A stretch of DNA of 32,300 bases, from contig JAGNNA010000006.1 in assembly GCA_017990895.1 (NCBI GenBank), positions 1-32,300 on the forward strand, written 5' to 3'. Under the pieces are notes generated by a model. It searched no databases and was not told the origin of the DNA. It worked only from the letters and a program-made list of their open reading frames with translations. The DNA is from Reyranella sp. (GTDB lineage: Bacteria > Pseudomonadota > Alphaproteobacteria > Reyranellales > Reyranellaceae). Of the stretch, positions 6,693 through 15,619 are shown piece by piece; the first letter of the stretch is position 1, and every line of letters starts with the position of its first letter. The translations under genes and the position numbers were made by a program.

Positions 6693-7490
6693 CTAGGCCG
6701 TGGTCTCCGGCTCGAACCGGATGACGTCGCGGTAGGCGTGCCACGTTGCGTGGGCGACCAGCGGCAGGGTCACGACCAGGCCGAGCAGTCCCGGGATCAT
6801 GCCGACGCCGGTGAGGAACACGATCAGGCCAGCCCACAGCAGCATCGGCCGGAAATTGAGGCGGGTCGCGGCCACCGAGGTTGCGATCGCCTCGAACATG
6901 TTCGAGTTTCGGCGGTCCAGCAGATAGGGAATGGAGAAGGCGCCGATCGCGAAGGCGATGGCCGCCAGAAAAGCACCGAGACCGATGCCCATCGCGAGGA
7001 ACGGCAGGCTCTTCGACGTCGTCCAGACGAGGTCGAGAAAGCGGTCCCAGGAGGGGACGGTGCGAAACTCGAAGAGGGCGAACAGGAGCTGCGCCAGTCT
7101 CATCCAGGCCAGATGGAAGAGAAGGAGAAGCACCCCCATGAGCGCGATCTGCTCGGGATTGCGCCGCCAGGCCATCAAGGTGGACTTGCCGTCCACCGGC
7201 TGCCCGGCTTCGAGACGGCGGCTGATCTCGTACAGGCCGGTGGCGATGAAGGGGCCGACATAGAAGAACCCGGCACTGAGCGGCAGCACCAGATAGGGCA
7301 GATCGAAGCGCAGCATCAACACGATGGCGAGCCAGCCGGCGGCCACCGGGACGAGGCCATAGGCGAGACTGGTGCCAGGCGCGGCCACGATATCGCGCCA
7401 GCCGGCGGCAAGCCATGTCCAGGGACGATCGACGGGAACGCGCCGGATGAGGGGCCGGGGCGTCGGAAACACCGCAATGGTCTCGCTCAT
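6693..7490 (-). CDS. DUF2189 family integral membrane protein
   Basis: The 265-aa polytopic membrane protein has a cytosolic N-terminus (about 1-35) and roughly six hydrophobic segments, near residues 42-60, 70-90, 115-135, 160-185, 215-235 and 235-250. The overall pattern, including GPFIATGLYEISRRLEAG in the second hairpin, fits DUF2189. This family has no assigned biochemical function and is often found near cytochrome oxidase genes in Proteobacteria. The start at 7490 follows GAGGCGCC. It is divergent from ccoN, and the FixK box at 7548-7561 is centred 64.5 bases from its ATG, with a CACAAT -10-like hexamer in the right place. The same site could therefore switch on both this gene and the oxidase operon. 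Function is unknown; a role in oxidase assembly or membrane adaptation is inference from context. Confidence 0.82.
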   Translation of the reverse strand: MSETIAVFPTPRPLIRRVPVDRPWTWLAAGWRDIVAAPGTSLAYGLVPVAAGWLAIVLMLRFDLPYLVLPLSAGFFYVGPFIATGLYEISRRLEAGQPVDGKSTLMAWRRNPEQIALMGVLLLLFHLAWMRLAQLLFALFEFRTVPSWDRFLDLVWTTSKSLPFLAMGIGLGAFLAAIAFAIGAFSIPYLLDRRNSNMFEAIATSVAATRLNFRPMLLWAGLIVFLTGVGMIPGLLGLVVTLPLVAHATWHAYRDVIRFEPETTA

Positions 7491-7547
7491 GGCGCCTCGC
7501 ATTCGAATTCCATGCGGCATTGTGATCCGCCGGCCGGCGTGATGGCC

Positions 7548-7561
7548 TTGACCCAAATCAA
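7548..7561. promoter_or_regulatory. FixK/FNR box upstream of ccoN (shared with DUF2189 gene)
   Basis: TTGACCCAAATCAA matches TTGAY-N4-RTCAA fully. Its centre is 60.5 bases upstream of the ccoN ATG, which predicts a start site near 7596 and a 19-base leader. The distance to the divergent DUF2189 start is 64.5 bases. cco/fixN operons of alphaproteobacteria are classical FixK/FnrL targets. Confidence 0.88.
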
Positions 7562-7614
7562 GGGAGCGACGCGCACGGCCTCCTAGTGTCCCCGCTACCA
7601 ATCGGGGAGTAAGC

Positions 7615-9078
7615 ATGCCGAGCCAAGCCGTATTGACAGCCGACCAGCGTCCGGCACCACGCTATGTCGAGGACGTGATCCGCGCGGCCGTCATATTGAC
7701 GATGTTCTGGGGCATCGCGGCCTTCCTGGTCGGTGTCGTCATCGCGGCCCAGCTCGTCTGGCCGCAGCTCAGCTTCGACAGCCCGTACCTGACGTTCGGC
7801 CGCCTGCGCCCGCTCCATACGTCCGCCGCCGTCTTCGCCTTCGGCGGCACCGCGCTGATCGGCACGGCCTTTCACGTGGTGCAGAGAACCTGTCGCGCCC
7901 GGCTGTTCGGCGGCGAGCCGCTCGGCTGGTTCGTGCTGCTGGGCTACCAGTTCTTCATCGTCGCCGCGGCGCTGGGCTACCTGTTCGGCATCACGCAGAG
8001 CAAGGAGTACGCCGAGCCCGAATGGTTCGTCGACCTCTGGCTCACCATTGTGTGGGTGGCCTATCTGATCGCCTATGTCGGCACGGTGATGAAGCGCGAG
8101 GAGCCGCACATCTACGTGGCCAACTGGTTCTACATGGCCTTCATCATCACCATCGCGATGCTCCACATCGTCAACAACCTGGCCCTGCCGGTCTGGATCA
8201 CCGGCACCAAGAGCTACGGGGCCTGGTCGGGTGTCCAGGACGCGATGATCCAGTGGTGGTACGGCCACAACGCCGTCGGCTTCTTCCTGACCGCGGCCTT
8301 CCTCGGCATGATGTACTATTACATTCCGAAGGCGGCGAACCGGCCGGTCTACTCCTACCGCCTGTCGATCATCCACTTCTGGTCCCTGGTGTTCCTGTAC
8401 ATCTGGGCTGGCCCGCATCACCTCCACTACACGTCGCTGCCCGACTGGGCCCAGACCCTGGGAATGGCCTTCTCTGTGATGCTCTGGATGCCGAGCTGGG
8501 GCGGCATGATCAACGGCCTGATGACGCTGTCGGGCGCGTGGGACAAGCTCCGCACCGATCCGGGCCTGCGCTTCTCGGTGACCGCCGTCGGCTTCTACGG
8601 TATGGCGACCTTCGAGGGTCCGGTCATGTCCATCAAGGCCGTAAACTCGCTCAGCCACTACACCGACTGGACGATCGGCCACGTGCATTCCGGCGCGCTG
8701 GGCTGGGTCGCCTTCATCGTGTTCGGCACGCTCTACTACCTGGTGCCGAAGATGTGGAACCGGCCGGCCATGTGGTCCACGCGCCTGATCAGCTGGCACT
8801 ACTGGATCGCGACCATCGGCATCGTTCTCTACATCACGGCGATGTGGGTGAGCGGCATCATGCAGGGCCTGATGTGGCGCGCCTACGACGAGCTCGGGTT
8901 CCTACAGTACTCGTTCGTCGAAACGGTCGCCGCCATGCACCCCTTCTACCTGATCCGTTTCCTGGGCGGCGTCTGCTTCCTGAGCGGCGGGCTGATCATG
9001 GCCTACAACATGTGGCGAACCATCCGCACCCAAACGGAGACGCTCGCCACCCAGACCCAACCGGCACTCGCGGCGTAA
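7615..9078 (+). CDS. ccoN: cbb3-type cytochrome c oxidase subunit I
   Basis: The 487-aa catalytic subunit of the high-affinity proton-pumping cbb3 oxidase spans the inner membrane with about 12 helices. Haem and copper ligands are visible. H68 (RPLHTS) and H358 fit low-spin haem b. H218 (WYGHNAVGF), H268 and H269 (AGPHHLHYT) fit CuB. H356 of GHVHSG is the candidate for high-spin haem b3. These are assigned by motif position. The length is normal for CcoN. The ATG at 7615 has GGGGAG five bases upstream. It begins the ccoNOQP block and is preceded by a FixK box, so expression under oxygen limitation is expected. Confidence 0.97.
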   Translation: MPSQAVLTADQRPAPRYVEDVIRAAVILTMFWGIAAFLVGVVIAAQLVWPQLSFDSPYLTFGRLRPLHTSAAVFAFGGTALIGTAFHVVQRTCRARLFGGEPLGWFVLLGYQFFIVAAALGYLFGITQSKEYAEPEWFVDLWLTIVWVAYLIAYVGTVMKREEPHIYVANWFYMAFIITIAMLHIVNNLALPVWITGTKSYGAWSGVQDAMIQWWYGHNAVGFFLTAAFLGMMYYYIPKAANRPVYSYRLSIIHFWSLVFLYIWAGPHHLHYTSLPDWAQTLGMAFSVMLWMPSWGGMINGLMTLSGAWDKLRTDPGLRFSVTAVGFYGMATFEGPVMSIKAVNSLSHYTDWTIGHVHSGALGWVAFIVFGTLYYLVPKMWNRPAMWSTRLISWHYWIATIGIVLYITAMWVSGIMQGLMWRAYDELGFLQYSFVETVAAMHPFYLIRFLGGVCFLSGGLIMAYNMWRTIRTQTETLATQTQPALAA

Positions 9079-9090
9079 GAGGAGCGTCCA

Positions 9091-9816
9091 ATGTTTATTC
9101 GCCACGAGACGATCGAGAAGAACGTCATCCTGATGCTCATCCTGACGCTGATCACGGTATCAATCGGCGGCCTGGTGCAGATCATCCCACTGTTCACCGT
9201 CGAGACCACGATCGAGCGCATCGACGGTATGCGGCCCTACACGCCGCTCGAGCTGATGGGCCGCAACATCTACATCCGCGAAGGCTGCTACCTGTGCCAC
9301 AGCCAGCAGATTCGTCCCTTCAAGGACGAGGTCGAGCGCTACGGCCATTACAGCCTCGCGGCCGAGAGCATGTACGACAAGCCCTTCCAGTGGGGCTCCA
9401 AGCGCACGGGACCGGACCTCGCACGCGTCGGCGGCCGCTACTCGAACGACTGGCACGTCGCCCATCTCGTCTCGCCGCGCGCCGTCGTGCCGGAGAGCGT
9501 GATGCCGGCCTATCCCTTCCTGGCCAATACCCCGCTGGACTACTCCGACATCGGCCAGCATCTCCGCACGCTGCGCAGCGTCGGCACGCCCTACACCGAC
9601 GAGATGATCGCCAACGCGCGCGCCGATCTCGAGGCGCAGGTCGATCCGGATCGCGATCCGACGGCCATGCAGAAGCGCTATCCGCGCGCGCCGGTCGCCA
9701 AGTTCAACGGCGAGACGACCACGATCACCGAGATGGATGCGCTCGTCGCCTACCTGCAGATGCTGGGGACGCTTGTGCAGTTCGGTGACATCCCTCCCGA
9801 CCGTCTCAAACAATAG
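9091..9816 (+). CDS. ccoO: cbb3-type cytochrome c oxidase subunit II (monohaem cytochrome c)
   Basis: The 241-aa subunit is anchored by an N-terminal helix (about 12-34), with a periplasmic cytochrome c domain. Haem is bound at C66-x2-C69-H70 (CYLCH), and M138 in ESVMPAYPF is the probable distal ligand. It carries electrons from CcoP to the haem b centre of CcoN. GAGGAG lies just before the ATG, 12 bp after the ccoN stop, consistent with one operon. The length agrees with the CcoO family. Confidence 0.96.
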   Translation: MFIRHETIEKNVILMLILTLITVSIGGLVQIIPLFTVETTIERIDGMRPYTPLELMGRNIYIREGCYLCHSQQIRPFKDEVERYGHYSLAAESMYDKPFQWGSKRTGPDLARVGGRYSNDWHVAHLVSPRAVVPESVMPAYPFLANTPLDYSDIGQHLRTLRSVGTPYTDEMIANARADLEAQVDPDRDPTAMQKRYPRAPVAKFNGETTTITEMDALVAYLQMLGTLVQFGDIPPDRLKQ

Positions 9817-9829
9817 AGAGGAGCCCGCC

Positions 9830-9982
9830 ATGACCCTCGAAAGTCTGCACGAACTCCTCGCCTCTTTCTGGACGGTCTGGGCCGTCATCATCTTTCTCCT
9901 GATCGCCTTCTGGGCCCTGCGGCCGCGCAACAAGAAGCGCTTCGAGAAAGACGCCCGGATCCCCCTCGACGACGACCGCTGA
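9830..9982 (+). CDS. ccoQ: cbb3-type cytochrome oxidase subunit CcoQ
   Basis: The 50-aa protein has one membrane helix (about 11-30), followed by a basic stretch (RPRNKKRFEKD) and an acidic tail. This is the usual make-up of CcoQ/FixQ, which stabilises the assembled oxidase. GAGAGGAG sits eight bases before the ATG. It lies 13 bp after ccoO and 10 bp before ccoP, its conserved place in the operon. Identification rests on size, topology and position because the family is poorly conserved in sequence. Confidence 0.9.
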   Translation: MTLESLHELLASFWTVWAVIIFLLIAFWALRPRNKKRFEKDARIPLDDDR

Positions 9983-9992
9983 AGGACTGGCC

Positions 9993-10853
9993 ATGCCAAC
10001 CAAGATCGAGAAAGACACACTGTCGGGCCAGAACACGACCGGCCACGAGTGGGACGGCGTCAAGGAGCTGAACACGCCGCTGCCGACATGGTGGCTCTAT
10101 ACCTTCTACGCTTGTATCGCCTTCGCCGTCGTCTACTGCGCCCTCTACCCGTCCTGGCCGTGGCTCACGGGCCATACCGACGGGCTGCTGGGCTACTCCA
10201 GCCGCGCGGAACTGCGGCAGGAACTCAGTGCTCAGGCAAAGGAACGCGCCAGCTTCGTCAACCGCATCCGCACCGCGTCGCTGGCCGACATCCGCAAGGA
10301 TCCGGAACTCTTCAACTTCGCCATGGCGGGCGGCCGTTCGGCCTTCCAGACCAACTGCATGCAGTGTCATGGCGCGGGCGGCGGCGGCAGCACAGGCTTC
10401 CCCAACCTGGTCGACGACGACTGGATCTGGGGCGGCAGCATCGACCAAATCTACGCCACCATCGAACACGGGATTCGCAACAGCGACGACAAGTCCCGCC
10501 AGTCGATGATGCCGCGCTTCGGCGTCGACGGACTGCTGACCGGCGCCCAGGTCGCGGCCGTCACCGACTACGTGCTCAGCCTTTCGGGCAAGGCGAAGGC
10601 TACGCCGGAAGGCGCGAAGATCTTCGAGGAACAGTGCGTCGCCTGTCACAAGGCCGGCGGCAAGGGCGACCAGGAGCTCGGTGCGCCCAACCTCTCCGAC
10701 GGGATCTGGCTGTACGGCGGCAGCCGCGACGCGATCTATCGCTCCATCTTCTATGCCCGCAACGGCAGCATGCCGGCGTGGAGCGGCCGCCTCGACGAGG
10801 CGACCATGAAGATGCTGACGGTCTACGTCCACGCGCTGGGCGGCGACCGCTAG
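9993..10853 (+). CDS. ccoP: cbb3-type cytochrome c oxidase subunit III (dihaem cytochrome c)
   Basis: The 286-aa subunit has a FixP_N region with the conserved HEWDGVKELNTPLPTWW motif (about 18-34), a transmembrane helix (about 35-52) and two periplasmic cytochrome c domains. Haem sites are C122-x2-C125-H126 (CMQCH) and C215-x2-C218-H219 (CVACH), with candidate methionine ligands such as M173 in MMPRFG and the Met in GSMPAW. It accepts electrons from soluble or membrane cytochrome c and passes them to CcoO. The gene follows ccoQ closely. All expected features of the family are present and nothing is truncated. Confidence 0.96.
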   Translation: MPTKIEKDTLSGQNTTGHEWDGVKELNTPLPTWWLYTFYACIAFAVVYCALYPSWPWLTGHTDGLLGYSSRAELRQELSAQAKERASFVNRIRTASLADIRKDPELFNFAMAGGRSAFQTNCMQCHGAGGGGSTGFPNLVDDDWIWGGSIDQIYATIEHGIRNSDDKSRQSMMPRFGVDGLLTGAQVAAVTDYVLSLSGKAKATPEGAKIFEEQCVACHKAGGKGDQELGAPNLSDGIWLYGGSRDAIYRSIFYARNGSMPAWSGRLDEATMKMLTVYVHALGGDR

Positions 10854-10872
10854 GGCGAGCGCGGGTCGACCG

Positions 10873-12345
10873 ATGGTTTCCCCCGCCCGCCAGGCCGACA
10901 GGGCCCCGCCCAGGCCTCCGACGCCAGAGCCACCGCCGCTCTATGCGCCGCGTACGAGAGTCTATCCTCGCGCGGTCTCCGGGAAGTGGCGGCAGATCAA
11001 GTGGGCCACGCTGGCCGTTCTTCTCGGCCTCTACTATGCCGTGCCCTGGCTGCGCTGGGACCGCGGACCCAACGCGCCGTCGCAGGCGATCCTGATCGAT
11101 CTCGACCATCGTCGCGGCTGGTTCTTCGACGTCGTGATCTGGCCGCAGGAAGTCTACTTCGTCACCGGCTTCCTGATCCTGGGCGCTTTCGGCCTGTTCT
11201 TCGCCTCGTCGCTGTTCGGCCGCGTCTGGTGCGGCTTCACCTGCCCGCAGACCGTCTGGACAGATCTCTTCATGTGGGTCGAGCGACTGATCGAGGGCGA
11301 CCGGAACGAGCGCATGCGACTCGACCGCCAGCCGATGTCGGCCGTAAAAGCCGTCCGCAAGACGCTGAAGCACACGGCGTGGCTGATCATCGCCGCGGCC
11401 ACCGGCGGCGCTTGGGTCTTCTACTTCGTCGACGCTCCGACCACCCTGGTGAAGATTTTCCGCGGCGACGCATCGATGGAAGTCTATGTCTTCGCGGGCC
11501 TGTTCACCGCCACGACCTATGTCCTGGCCGGCTGGGCGCGCGAGCAGGTCTGCACGTATATGTGCCCATGGCCGCGCTTCCAGGCCGCGATGCTCGACGA
11601 GCAGAGCCTCATCGTCACCTATCAGAAGTGGCGTGGCGAAAAGCGGGGCAAGCACAAGGCCGGCGACAGCTGGGACGGCCGCGGCGACTGCATCGACTGC
11701 AATCTCTGCGTCGCAGTCTGCCCGACGGGCATCGACATCCGCGACGGCCAGCAGATCGAGTGCATCGGCTGTGGCCTGTGCATCGACGCCTGCACGCAGA
11801 CGATGGAAAAGGTCGGACGTCCGACCGGTCTCATCCGCTGGGACACGCTCGCCGCGCAGCAGGCGAAGGAAACCCGCAGCGCGCCCGTACCGTGGCGGCC
11901 GGTCCGGCCGCGTACCCTGCTCTACGCCGCGTTGCTCGGTATCGTTGCCATCGTGATGCTGGTGGCATTCGCGCTACGTACCGACACCGAACTGACGGTC
12001 CAGCGCGACCGCAACCCGAACTTCGTGCGCCTGTCCAACGGCGACATCCGCAACTCCTATGCCGTCAAGGTGCTGAACAAGCGCCAGACGCCGCAGCATG
12101 TCCGGCTCGACATCGACGGTCTGCCGTCGGCGCAGCTGGGCTTCGTAGGCGCCGACGTCGAGGGCAGCGGTTCGACCGCGACGCTATCGGTCCAGCCCGA
12201 CACCGTCGGCACTTTCCGGGTCTTCGTCACGGTGCCGGCTGCCGCCGCACCTGCGGGCGCAAAGCCCATCACCTTTACCGTGCGCGACGAGGCGAGCGGC
12301 GGGCGTGCTTCGCACGACGCGGTCTTCGTCGGCCCGGGACGCTGA
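10873..12345 (+). CDS. ccoG: Cytochrome c oxidase accessory protein CcoG (FixG/RdxA)
   Basis: The 490-aa membrane ferredoxin-like protein is required for cbb3 maturation and has been linked to copper reduction during CuB assembly. Membrane helices lie near residues 43-60, 92-112, 168-186, 203-220 and 348-366. Cys motifs near the membrane (CGFTCPQT at 120 and CTYMCPWPR at 227) precede two 4Fe-4S binding sets, C273/C276/C279/C283 and C297/C300/C303/C307. The C-terminal part (about 370-490) has the beta-rich, Ig-like FixG_C character. It starts 19 bp after ccoP. The Shine-Dalgarno sequence is weak, so a slightly different start is possible; the proline-rich first 25 residues are poorly constrained. 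Confidence 0.95.
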   Translation: MVSPARQADRAPPRPPTPEPPPLYAPRTRVYPRAVSGKWRQIKWATLAVLLGLYYAVPWLRWDRGPNAPSQAILIDLDHRRGWFFDVVIWPQEVYFVTGFLILGAFGLFFASSLFGRVWCGFTCPQTVWTDLFMWVERLIEGDRNERMRLDRQPMSAVKAVRKTLKHTAWLIIAAATGGAWVFYFVDAPTTLVKIFRGDASMEVYVFAGLFTATTYVLAGWAREQVCTYMCPWPRFQAAMLDEQSLIVTYQKWRGEKRGKHKAGDSWDGRGDCIDCNLCVAVCPTGIDIRDGQQIECIGCGLCIDACTQTMEKVGRPTGLIRWDTLAAQQAKETRSAPVPWRPVRPRTLLYAALLGIVAIVMLVAFALRTDTELTVQRDRNPNFVRLSNGDIRNSYAVKVLNKRQTPQHVRLDIDGLPSAQLGFVGADVEGSGSTATLSVQPDTVGTFRVFVTVPAAAAPAGAKPITFTVRDEASGGRASHDAVFVGPGR

Positions 12346-12355
12346 GGACTGAATC

Positions 12356-12835
12356 ATGAACACCACCACCCATGTCGCGCGCGGCCGGCACATCCCCTGG
12401 CTCTTCGTTGCCGGCTTCGCGATCGTGTTCGCCGTCAACGCGACCATGATCGGGGTGGCTGTCGGATCCTTCTCCGGCCTCTACACCCCAAAACCGCGCG
12501 ACCGGGGCCTGCACTACAACGAGGTCATCGCCGCCCAGCAGGCCCGCGATGCACTCGGCTGGCGGGTCGAACCCATCTGGCAGCCCGGCAGTGACAGTAT
12601 CGAGATCGCCGTATTCGATCGCGCCGGCCAGCCTCTCGCCGGCGCCCAGGTCGCGGTGGCGCTTGTGCGACCGGCCGAAAAGGGCGCGGTTGTGGGCGTT
12701 GCGATGACCGCCGTCGATATCGGCCGTCACGCCGGCCACGTTGCCCTACCCGCGCGAGGCAACTGGGACGTCGACATCTCCGTCGAGCAGGGCGGCCAAC
12801 GCTTCGCGCAGACGCGCCGGATGTTCCTCAGGTGA
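12356..12835 (+). CDS. ccoH: FixH/CcoH family cbb3 assembly protein
   Basis: The 159-aa protein has one N-terminal membrane helix (about 14-36) and an extracytoplasmic beta-rich domain that resembles FixH. FixH/CcoH assists copper delivery and stable assembly of the cbb3 oxidase together with CcoI. It contains the segment HYNEVIAAQQARDALGWR (about 58-75), a recognisable FixH signature. GAGGA precedes the ATG, 10 bp after ccoG. The stop overlaps the GTG start of ccoI by four bases (GTGA), indicating coupled translation. Confidence 0.92.
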   Translation: MNTTTHVARGRHIPWLFVAGFAIVFAVNATMIGVAVGSFSGLYTPKPRDRGLHYNEVIAAQQARDALGWRVEPIWQPGSDSIEIAVFDRAGQPLAGAQVAVALVRPAEKGAVVGVAMTAVDIGRHAGHVALPARGNWDVDISVEQGGQRFAQTRRMFLR

Positions 12836-15204
12836 TCGACGCTGTCCTCTACGCTCCTGCCGTCGCCGCTCCCGCGGCCGTGCGAACCTGCGCGCATTGC
12901 GGCGAGACGCTGCGGGGCGCCCCGGACACGCCATTCTGTTGTCCCGGCTGCGCCAGCGCCCATGCCATCATCGGCGCCGCCGGACTTGGCGCTTTCTACC
13001 GGCGGCTGGAACAGACGCGTGCTCGCCGGCCCGAACCGCTCGATATCGACTTCGCGACTTATGCCAAGCCCGACGGGCACGGGGGCACCTCGCTGGAGCT
13101 TCTGGTCGAGGGCCTCGACTGCGCCGCCTGCGTCTGGCTGATAGAGAGCCTGCTGGCGCGCAATCCCACGGTCACACGCGCGCGGGTCCACCTCTCGACG
13201 CGGCGCCTGTCGCTGGCGTGGAAGGGCACGGTCGACGAGGCCAACGGACATGCCGGGCTGGTCGCCGCCCTGGGCTTCCGGCTGGCGCCCTACGACACCA
13301 TCGCCGCGGCGGCCGGCGACGATCGCGAGTCCCGCGAGCTGCTGCGCGCCCTGGGCGTGGCAGGTTTCGCGGCGGCCAACGTGATGCTGCTCTCGGTCGC
13401 CGTCTGGGCAGGCCATGACGGTTCGATGGGCGAGGCCACGCGCACGCTCTTCCACTGGCTGTCGGCGGCCATCGCCCTGCCGGCGGTCGCCTATGCCGGT
13501 CGGCCTTTCTTTCGCTCCGCCCTGAACGCGCTGCGCGCCGGGCGCACCAACATGGACGTGCCGATCTCGATCGGCGTCACGCTCGCCTGCCTCGTCAGCC
13601 TGCACGAGGCCTGGGTGGGCGAACAGCACGCCTATTTCGATTCGGCCATCACCCTTCTCTTCTTCCTGCTGATCGGGCGCTACCTCGACCACCGCGCGCG
13701 CGGCCGCGCCCGGCAGGCCGTGCATGCGCTGCTGGCGCTATCCAGTCGCAGCGCCACGGTGGTCGGTACCGACGGCAGCACCAGCTCGCGCCGCGTCGAC
13801 AGTCTCGTGCCGGGCGACATATTGCTGGTCGCCGCCGGCGAGCGACTGGGCGCCGACGGCATCGTGAGCGAGGGCATCTCTTCCCTGGACACGTCGCTGG
13901 TGACCGGGGAAAGCCTGCCGCAGCCCGCCCATCCTGGCGTCAAGACCTTTGCTGGCACGATCAATCTCGGCGCTGCCCTGCGCGTGACGGTCACGGCGGC
14001 CGGCGACAACACGCTGCTTTCGGAGATCGTGCGCCTGGTGGAGGCTGCCGAACGCGGGCGGTCGCGCTTCGTCGCCCTCGCCGACCGCGTCGCGCGCGCC
14101 TATGCGCCCGTGGTGCACCTGACGGCACTTCTGACCTTCCTGAGCTGGACCCTGTTGGGCGGGCTCGCCTGGGATCGCGCTCTGCTGATCTCGACGGCCG
14201 TCCTGATCATCACCTGTCCCTGCGCGCTCGCGCTGGCCGTGCCCGTCGTCCAGGTCGTGGCCAGTACGCGGCTGCTTCGGTCCGGCATACTTCTCCTGTC
14301 GCCAACGGCGATGGAGCGCCTGGCACAGGTCGACCACGTGGTCTTCGACAAGACCGGCACGCTCACGCTCGGCCGGCCGGAACTGGTGGCGGCGCCGGAC
14401 GATCCGGAGGCGGGGCGGCTGGCCGCTTCGCTCGCCCTCAACTCGCGGCATCCGCTGGCTCGCGCCCTCGTGCGGGCCATCCCGGAGACCCTCCCGGCAG
14501 CGCGTGTCGTCGAACATCCGGGCGCGGGACTGGAATGTGATGGCGTGCGGCTCGGATCGGCTGCCTTCTGCGGCGTCGCCGATCCGGCGGACGACGGACG
14601 CTCCGAACTGTGGTTCGCGCGGCCGGACCACCCGCCGGTTCGCTTTGCCTTCGCCGACCGTCTGCGGTCGGACGCGGCGGCGACCGTCGCCGCCCTGCGC
14701 CGCAACGGCCTCGCCGTCGAAGTCCTGTCCGGCGACCGGAAGTCGGCGGTCGCCGCGGCAGCGGCCGCGGCCGGGATCGACGTATGGCGCTCCGGCGTCA
14801 CGCCGGCAGAGAAGGCCCAGCGCCTCGCCGACCTCGCCAAACAGGGAAAACGCGTTCTGATGGTGGGCGACGGGCTGAACGACGCGCCGGCGCTCGCAGC
14901 GGCCCACGCCTCGCTGTCGCCGACCACCGCCGCCGAGGCCACTCAATCGGCCGCCGACGCCGTCTTCCAGGGCGAGGCGCTCGGACCGGTCGCCGAAATC
15001 CTGGACGTGGCGCGCCGCGCCGACCGACTGGTCCGCCAGAACCTCGCGCTCGCGCTCCTCTACAATCTCGGCGCCGTGCCGCTTGCGATCCTGGGCAGCG
15101 TGACACCGCTGATCGCCGCCGTGGCGATGTCCTCGTCTTCCCTGCTGGTGATCGGCAACGCCTTGCGCCTCGGCACCGGCGGCACGAAAGGGCGGAGGTC
15201 CTGA
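12832..15204 (+). CDS. ccoI: Copper-translocating P1B-type ATPase CcoI (FixI)
   Basis: The 790-aa heavy-metal P-type ATPase supplies copper for the cbb3 CuB centre. At the N-terminus is a Cys-rich metal site (C20-x2-C23 ... C36-C37-x2-C40), then an HMA domain with C97-x2-C100 (GLDCAACVW). Eight membrane helices are expected. The transport motif CPC is at 462-464 (ITCPCALAL). The phosphorylation site is D506 in DKTGT, and the hinge GDGLNDAPAL is near 679. The SRHPLARAL stretch supplies the HP nucleotide-binding motif. The GTG start at 12832 overlaps ccoH by four bases. The extra N-terminal Cys cluster is normal for the FixI/CcoI subgroup and distinguishes it from detoxifying CopA. Confidence 0.95.
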   Translation: MIDAVLYAPAVAAPAAVRTCAHCGETLRGAPDTPFCCPGCASAHAIIGAAGLGAFYRRLEQTRARRPEPLDIDFATYAKPDGHGGTSLELLVEGLDCAACVWLIESLLARNPTVTRARVHLSTRRLSLAWKGTVDEANGHAGLVAALGFRLAPYDTIAAAAGDDRESRELLRALGVAGFAAANVMLLSVAVWAGHDGSMGEATRTLFHWLSAAIALPAVAYAGRPFFRSALNALRAGRTNMDVPISIGVTLACLVSLHEAWVGEQHAYFDSAITLLFFLLIGRYLDHRARGRARQAVHALLALSSRSATVVGTDGSTSSRRVDSLVPGDILLVAAGERLGADGIVSEGISSLDTSLVTGESLPQPAHPGVKTFAGTINLGAALRVTVTAAGDNTLLSEIVRLVEAAERGRSRFVALADRVARAYAPVVHLTALLTFLSWTLLGGLAWDRALLISTAVLIITCPCALALAVPVVQVVASTRLLRSGILLLSPTAMERLAQVDHVVFDKTGTLTLGRPELVAAPDDPEAGRLAASLALNSRHPLARALVRAIPETLPAARVVEHPGAGLECDGVRLGSAAFCGVADPADDGRSELWFARPDHPPVRFAFADRLRSDAAATVAALRRNGLAVEVLSGDRKSAVAAAAAAAGIDVWRSGVTPAEKAQRLADLAKQGKRVLMVGDGLNDAPALAAAHASLSPTTAAEATQSAADAVFQGEALGPVAEILDVARRADRLVRQNLALALLYNLGAVPLAILGSVTPLIAAVAMSSSSLLVIGNALRLGTGGTKGRRS

Positions 15205-15359
15205 TGGACAGTCTCCTCGTCCTGGTTCCCGCGGCGCTCATACTCGGCCTGCTCGCGCTGGCCGCGTTTCTCTGGGCGCTGCGCAACGGGCAGTACGACG
15301 ATCCCGACGGCGCCGCCGGCCGCATTCTGTTCGATGACGACGACACAAGGAGCAAATGA
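15204..15359 (+). CDS. ccoS: cbb3-type cytochrome oxidase assembly protein CcoS
   Basis: The 51-aa protein has a single membrane helix (about 4-26) and the characteristic tail ALRNGQYDDPDGAAGRILFDDD. This motif, with QYDD and the downstream ILFDD, defines CcoS/FixS, which is needed for insertion of haem and copper into CcoN. The ATG shares one base with the ccoI stop (TGATG), and GGAGG lies upstream. Its 3' end overlaps the next small gene. Confidence 0.95.
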   Translation: MDSLLVLVPAALILGLLALAAFLWALRNGQYDDPDGAAGRILFDDDDTRSK

Positions 15360-15550
15360 TGTCCTACTGGATCATGGGAACGATGGCCGCCCTGATGGGC
15401 CTGCTCGGGTTGTTCATGGCAGGCGCGGCGAAGGACTCCGGCATCCTGGCCTTCGGGCTCGGCCTGTCGCTGTTCGGCGTCCTGTTCTGCTGGTTCATGA
15501 TCAAGACCAGTTTCGACGAGGCCGAACGGAAGGCAGCCGAGGGCAAGTAA
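15359..15550 (+). CDS. Small two-helix membrane protein at the end of the cco block
   Basis: The 63-aa hydrophobic protein (64 aa if the adjacent ATG at 15356 is used) has two membrane helices, about 4-22 and 27-47, the second containing a Cys-Trp pair. A short charged tail follows (SFDEAERKAAEGK). I do not recognise a family. AAGGAG ends six bases before the ATG at 15359, favouring that codon. Either start overlaps the ccoS stop, so it is translationally coupled to an oxidase assembly gene and is unlikely to be a chance reading frame. It may be a small subunit or assembly factor of the cbb3 oxidase, which is inference from position only. Confidence 0.75.
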   Translation: MSYWIMGTMAALMGLLGLFMAGAAKDSGILAFGLGLSLFGVLFCWFMIKTSFDEAERKAAEGK

Positions 15551-15555
15551 AGGGA

Positions 15556-15569
15556 TTGATCTGGATCAT
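15556..15569 (+). promoter_or_regulatory. FixK/FNR-like box before the 123-aa protein gene
   Basis: TTGATCTGGATCAT fits TTGAT-N4-ATCAA with only the final base different. Its centre is 57.5 bases upstream of the next ATG. A CATATT hexamer at about 15590-15595 lies where the -10 of a class II promoter would be, giving a predicted leader of about 16 bases. Confidence 0.7.
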
Positions 15570-15619
15570 GGGCCGTTGAATTCTGGCGGGCATATTGCGC
15601 CATCGCCCAAGGAGAACTC

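Noticed and set aside
8022..9788. A 588-codon plus-strand frame overlapping ccoN and ccoO
   Set aside because: It is out of frame with two confidently identified oxidase subunits and the composition (Arg/His/Pro-rich) is that of a shadow frame.
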